Positions 62,149-64,000 of a stretch of 64,000 nucleotides of DNA are shown one piece after another; positions within the stretch are counted from its first letter, which is position 1; the number at the start of each line of letters is the position of its first letter. The position numbers and the translations under genes are program-made. Source of the stretch: Bacillus amyloliquefaciens DSM 7 = ATCC 23350 (GTDB lineage: Bacteria > Bacillota > Bacilli > Bacillales > Bacillaceae); assembly GCF_000196735.1 (NCBI RefSeq), contig NC_014551.1:2165001-2229000 (forward strand), given 5' to 3'. Below the pieces are notes generated by a model. That model saw only the letters and a list, made by a program, of their open reading frames with translations. It had not been told where the DNA came from and did not search any database.

Positions 62149-63323
62149 GATGCGAGCCACTCCTTTATGTCATGTTTTCGGTTGGGGAGCTTTCCTGCTA
62201 ATACCGCTTCTTCAATCCGGCTCAGTTCTTCGGCCACCCATTTACCCGCGCGGCGGTTTCTGAACTCCATCAGATCAGCGCCTGAAATGTCGAGGTCACG
62301 GAGACTTTTGATCGGCAGCTGCTCATAGAGGCTCTGAACCTCTTTCAGCTTTTGTTCATCAATCGTCTTATGCTTTTTCAGCATTCCGATTTTAACAGCT
62401 GAAAACAGCGCCTCTCCCGCCCGGTACATCGCTTCTGCTTCCAGCTGCGCCGGATACACGCTTATGATCCGCACCGCTCCTTTTATGACTTTTCCCGGCA
62501 GTTTCCATTGTTTTAAAAACGGCTCGGCGTTTTTCGGACTAAGACCGAGAAATAATAACAGCGCTGCCCAGCGTTCTTCGCGCGCATCCAAGGAAGAAAA
62601 CGAAAATTCACTTGCTTCGAGCATTTGCTGCTCATAACCGGAAAGACCGGGCAGCTCCTGTATCAGACCCGTCTGCACCATCGTTTGAATCGCTTCATTT
62701 GAGGATGTGCCAAGGAGAAGCTTTTCAAACTCGACGGTCTTTCGTTCTACTGATACGTGCGCCAAAAGCTCCCTGTCTTTTATGACGGCCTTTTTTGTTT
62801 TTTCCTCTAACACAAAGCCGAGCTGGCTCATAAAACGGACGGCTCTCATCATCCGCAGAGCGTCTTCCCGAAAACGGTCTTCAGGGTTTCCCACCGTACG
62901 GATCAGCTTTTTCCCGATATCGTGAGCGCCTCCGAAATAATCAAGCAGCTCTCCTTCGGCAGACATCGCCATCGCATTAATCGTTAAGTCTCTCCGCTTT
63001 AAGTCTTCTGATAAAGAAGTAATGAACCGTACAGCTTCAGGGCGCCGATAATCCTTATATTCTGATTCGGCACGGAAGGTGGTAACTTCATAGGTTTCAT
63101 CTTTCCATAAGACAATTACGGTGCCGTGTTCCTTTCCTACATCGACGGTCCGCTCAAAGAGGCGCTCCACCTCATTCGGCGAAGCGCTGGTCGCGATGTC
63201 CACATCACCTATTTTTCGTTTCATATAGCTGTCTCTGACGGCTCCCCCGACAAAGTACGCCTGATGGCCAGCCTTCATCAGATGGTGAAGAATGGGGAGG
63301 GCTTTGACAAATTCCTGTTCCAT
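62133..63323 (-). CDS. cca: CCA tRNA nucleotidyltransferase
   Basis: A 396-residue class II nucleotidyltransferase that adds or repairs the 3' CCA of tRNAs. Nucleotidyltransferase motif A is AYFVGGAVRDSYMKRKIGDVDIATSASP (Gly-Gly with the D-x-D metal residues), motif B is RRDLTINAMAMS and motif D EDALRMMRAVRF (EDxxRxxR). The ATG at 63323 follows CGGAG by 7 bases, immediately after the bshA stop. Lies between bshA and birA as in B. subtilis. Confidence 0.95.
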   Translation of the reverse strand: MEQEFVKALPILHHLMKAGHQAYFVGGAVRDSYMKRKIGDVDIATSASPNEVERLFERTVDVGKEHGTVIVLWKDETYEVTTFRAESEYKDYRRPEAVRFITSLSEDLKRRDLTINAMAMSAEGELLDYFGGAHDIGKKLIRTVGNPEDRFREDALRMMRAVRFMSQLGFVLEEKTKKAVIKDRELLAHVSVERKTVEFEKLLLGTSSNEAIQTMVQTGLIQELPGLSGYEQQMLEASEFSFSSLDAREERWAALLLFLGLSPKNAEPFLKQWKLPGKVIKGAVRIISVYPAQLEAEAMYRAGEALFSAVKIGMLKKHKTIDEQKLKEVQSLYEQLPIKSLRDLDISGADLMEFRNRRAGKWVAEELSRIEEAVLAGKLPNRKHDIKEWLASWDQH

Positions 63324-63327
63324 AAAA

Positions 63328-64000
63328 TCACTCCGGTCCTGCCAATTCGTCATAAATCCGTTCATATTGACTGACGATTCTTTGCGAAGAAAAGGCGGTC
63401 TCCACCATTTTGAGCGCATGGTCAGTCAAACGTTTGCTGAGCTGTTTGTCTTCTAAAATCGCAAGCGCTTTTTCAGAAGCCGCCTGAATATCGCCGACTT
63501 CCACCAGAAAACCGCTTACTTGATCTTTAATCACTTCCGGTATCCCGCCGATATTAGATCCGATGCACGGCACGCCGCAGGCCATCGCCTCAAGGAGAAC
63601 GAGTCCGAAACTTTCTTTTTCAGACAGAAGAAGCTTAAGGTCGCTGATGGAATACAGCTCTTCCACCCTGTCCTGATTTCCTAGGAGCAGCACTTGATCC
63701 TGCAGACCGTATTTCTCGACAAGCTGCCAAGCGACGCACTTTTCCGGTCCATCGCCGACAAGCAGAAGCTTTGCCTTTGTTTTAGCTGCAATATTACGGA
63801 AAACACGGATGACATCCTTCACGCGTTTTACCTTCCTGAAGTTTGAAACATGAATGACGACTTTCTCATCCGGCAAAATACCGTGTTTCTCTTTTATACT
63901 CTCTGTATTTTTCTTAAGATAAACACGTTCATCAATAAAGTTGTAAATGGTCTCAATTTTTTTATTCGGCTTAATTAAGTCATATGTTTCACCGGCAAGC
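63328..64000 (-). CDS. bshA: N-acetyl-alpha-D-glucosaminyl L-malate synthase BshA, C-terminal part
   Basis: The reading frame stays open to the right edge ([20 protein letters not shown] is near the boundary), so about 224 C-terminal residues of a GT4 glycosyltransferase are present. UDP-sugar binding motifs are [31 protein letters not shown] and the E-x7-E element [19 protein letters not shown]. BshA joins UDP-GlcNAc and malate in the first step of bacillithiol synthesis. Three codons of the terminal region overlap nothing; cca starts 4 bases after its stop. Confidence 0.93.
   Translation of the reverse strand, partial: LAGETYDLIKPNKKIETIYNFIDERVYLKKNTESIKEKHGILPDEKVVIHVSNFRKVKRVKDVIRVFRNIAAKTKAKLLLVGDGPEKCVAWQLVEKYGLQDQVLLLGNQDRVEELYSISDLKLLLSEKESFGLVLLEAMACGVPCIGSNIGGIPEVIKDQVSGFLVEVGDIQAASEKALAILEDKQLSKRLTDHALKMVETAFSSQRIVSQYERIYDELAGPE

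Overview
The window is chromosomal DNA from a Bacillus of the B. subtilis group, most likely B. amyloliquefaciens/B. velezensis. Almost every gene is recognisable as the counterpart of a B. subtilis gene, and the order follows the ypmS-ypmR-ypmQ-ypmP-ilvA ... panBCD-birA-cca-bshA stretch, while the proteins differ by scattered substitutions. Spore genes (sspL, sspM, cotD), a sigma-D type promoter at degR, a Fur-box promoter and a guanine riboswitch fit this assignment. No rRNA, tRNA, insertion sequence, prophage or CRISPR array was seen.

Layout. 1-13.5 kb: lipoproteins YpmR/YpmQ, isoleucine-pathway enzymes IlvA and IlvD, the degenerate enhancer-binding protein YplP, thymidylate/folate genes thyB-dfrA, bacilliredoxin BrxA, YpgR/YpgQ and the peroxidase BsaA. 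13.8-20.3 kb: metA, ugtP, cspD, degR, two RNase H-like genes (ypeP, ypdQ), a queuosine-precursor transporter homologue, sspL and a 5'-3' exonuclease. 20.3-27.6 kb: the double dynamin DynA, a Fur-controlled micro-ORF, the type III polyketide operon bpsAB, an acetyltransferase and an alkyltransferase-like protein. 27.6-28.9 kb: a low-GC accessory segment with a decayed gene and a secreted peptide that resembles the antimicrobial peptide LCI. 28.9-35.3 kb: xpt-pbuX under PurBoxes and a guanine riboswitch, carboxypeptidase YpwA, helicase YpvA and small genes. 35.3-36.1 kb: a second AT-rich accessory patch with an unrecognised secreted protein. 36.1-46 kb: 23S rRNA methylase YpsC, RNase P RNA, GpsB, YpsA, CotD, the MrfA/MrfB repair pair, YpqE and a run of small ypp genes. 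47-50.5 kb: recU-ponA. 50.5-58.7 kb: ypoC, nth, dnaD, asnS, aspB, ypmB, ypmA, dinG. 58.8-64 kb: panB-panC-panD behind a structured leader with an intrinsic terminator, then birA, cca and the 3' part of bshA, which runs off the right edge.

How the genes work together. Pantothenate synthesis (panBCD), branched-chain amino acid synthesis (ilvA, ilvD), methionine entry (metA), aspartate/asparagine use (aspB, asnS) and purine salvage (xpt-pbuX) make a biosynthetic core. Cell envelope and division are served by PBP1 (ponA), GpsB, UgtP and DynA. Genome maintenance is served by RecU, Nth, DnaD, MrfAB, two DinG-family proteins, an Atl protein and a FEN-type nuclease. BshA and BrxA belong to bacillithiol metabolism.

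The points most worth attention are the LCI-like secreted peptide at 28469-28765, the structured panB leader at 61013-61134 with its terminator, the Fur-boxed 31-residue membrane peptide at 24689-24784, and YplP, an enhancer-binding-protein relative that lacks the sigma-54 contact loop. All calls are from reading the sequence and from memory of the families; no database search was run.
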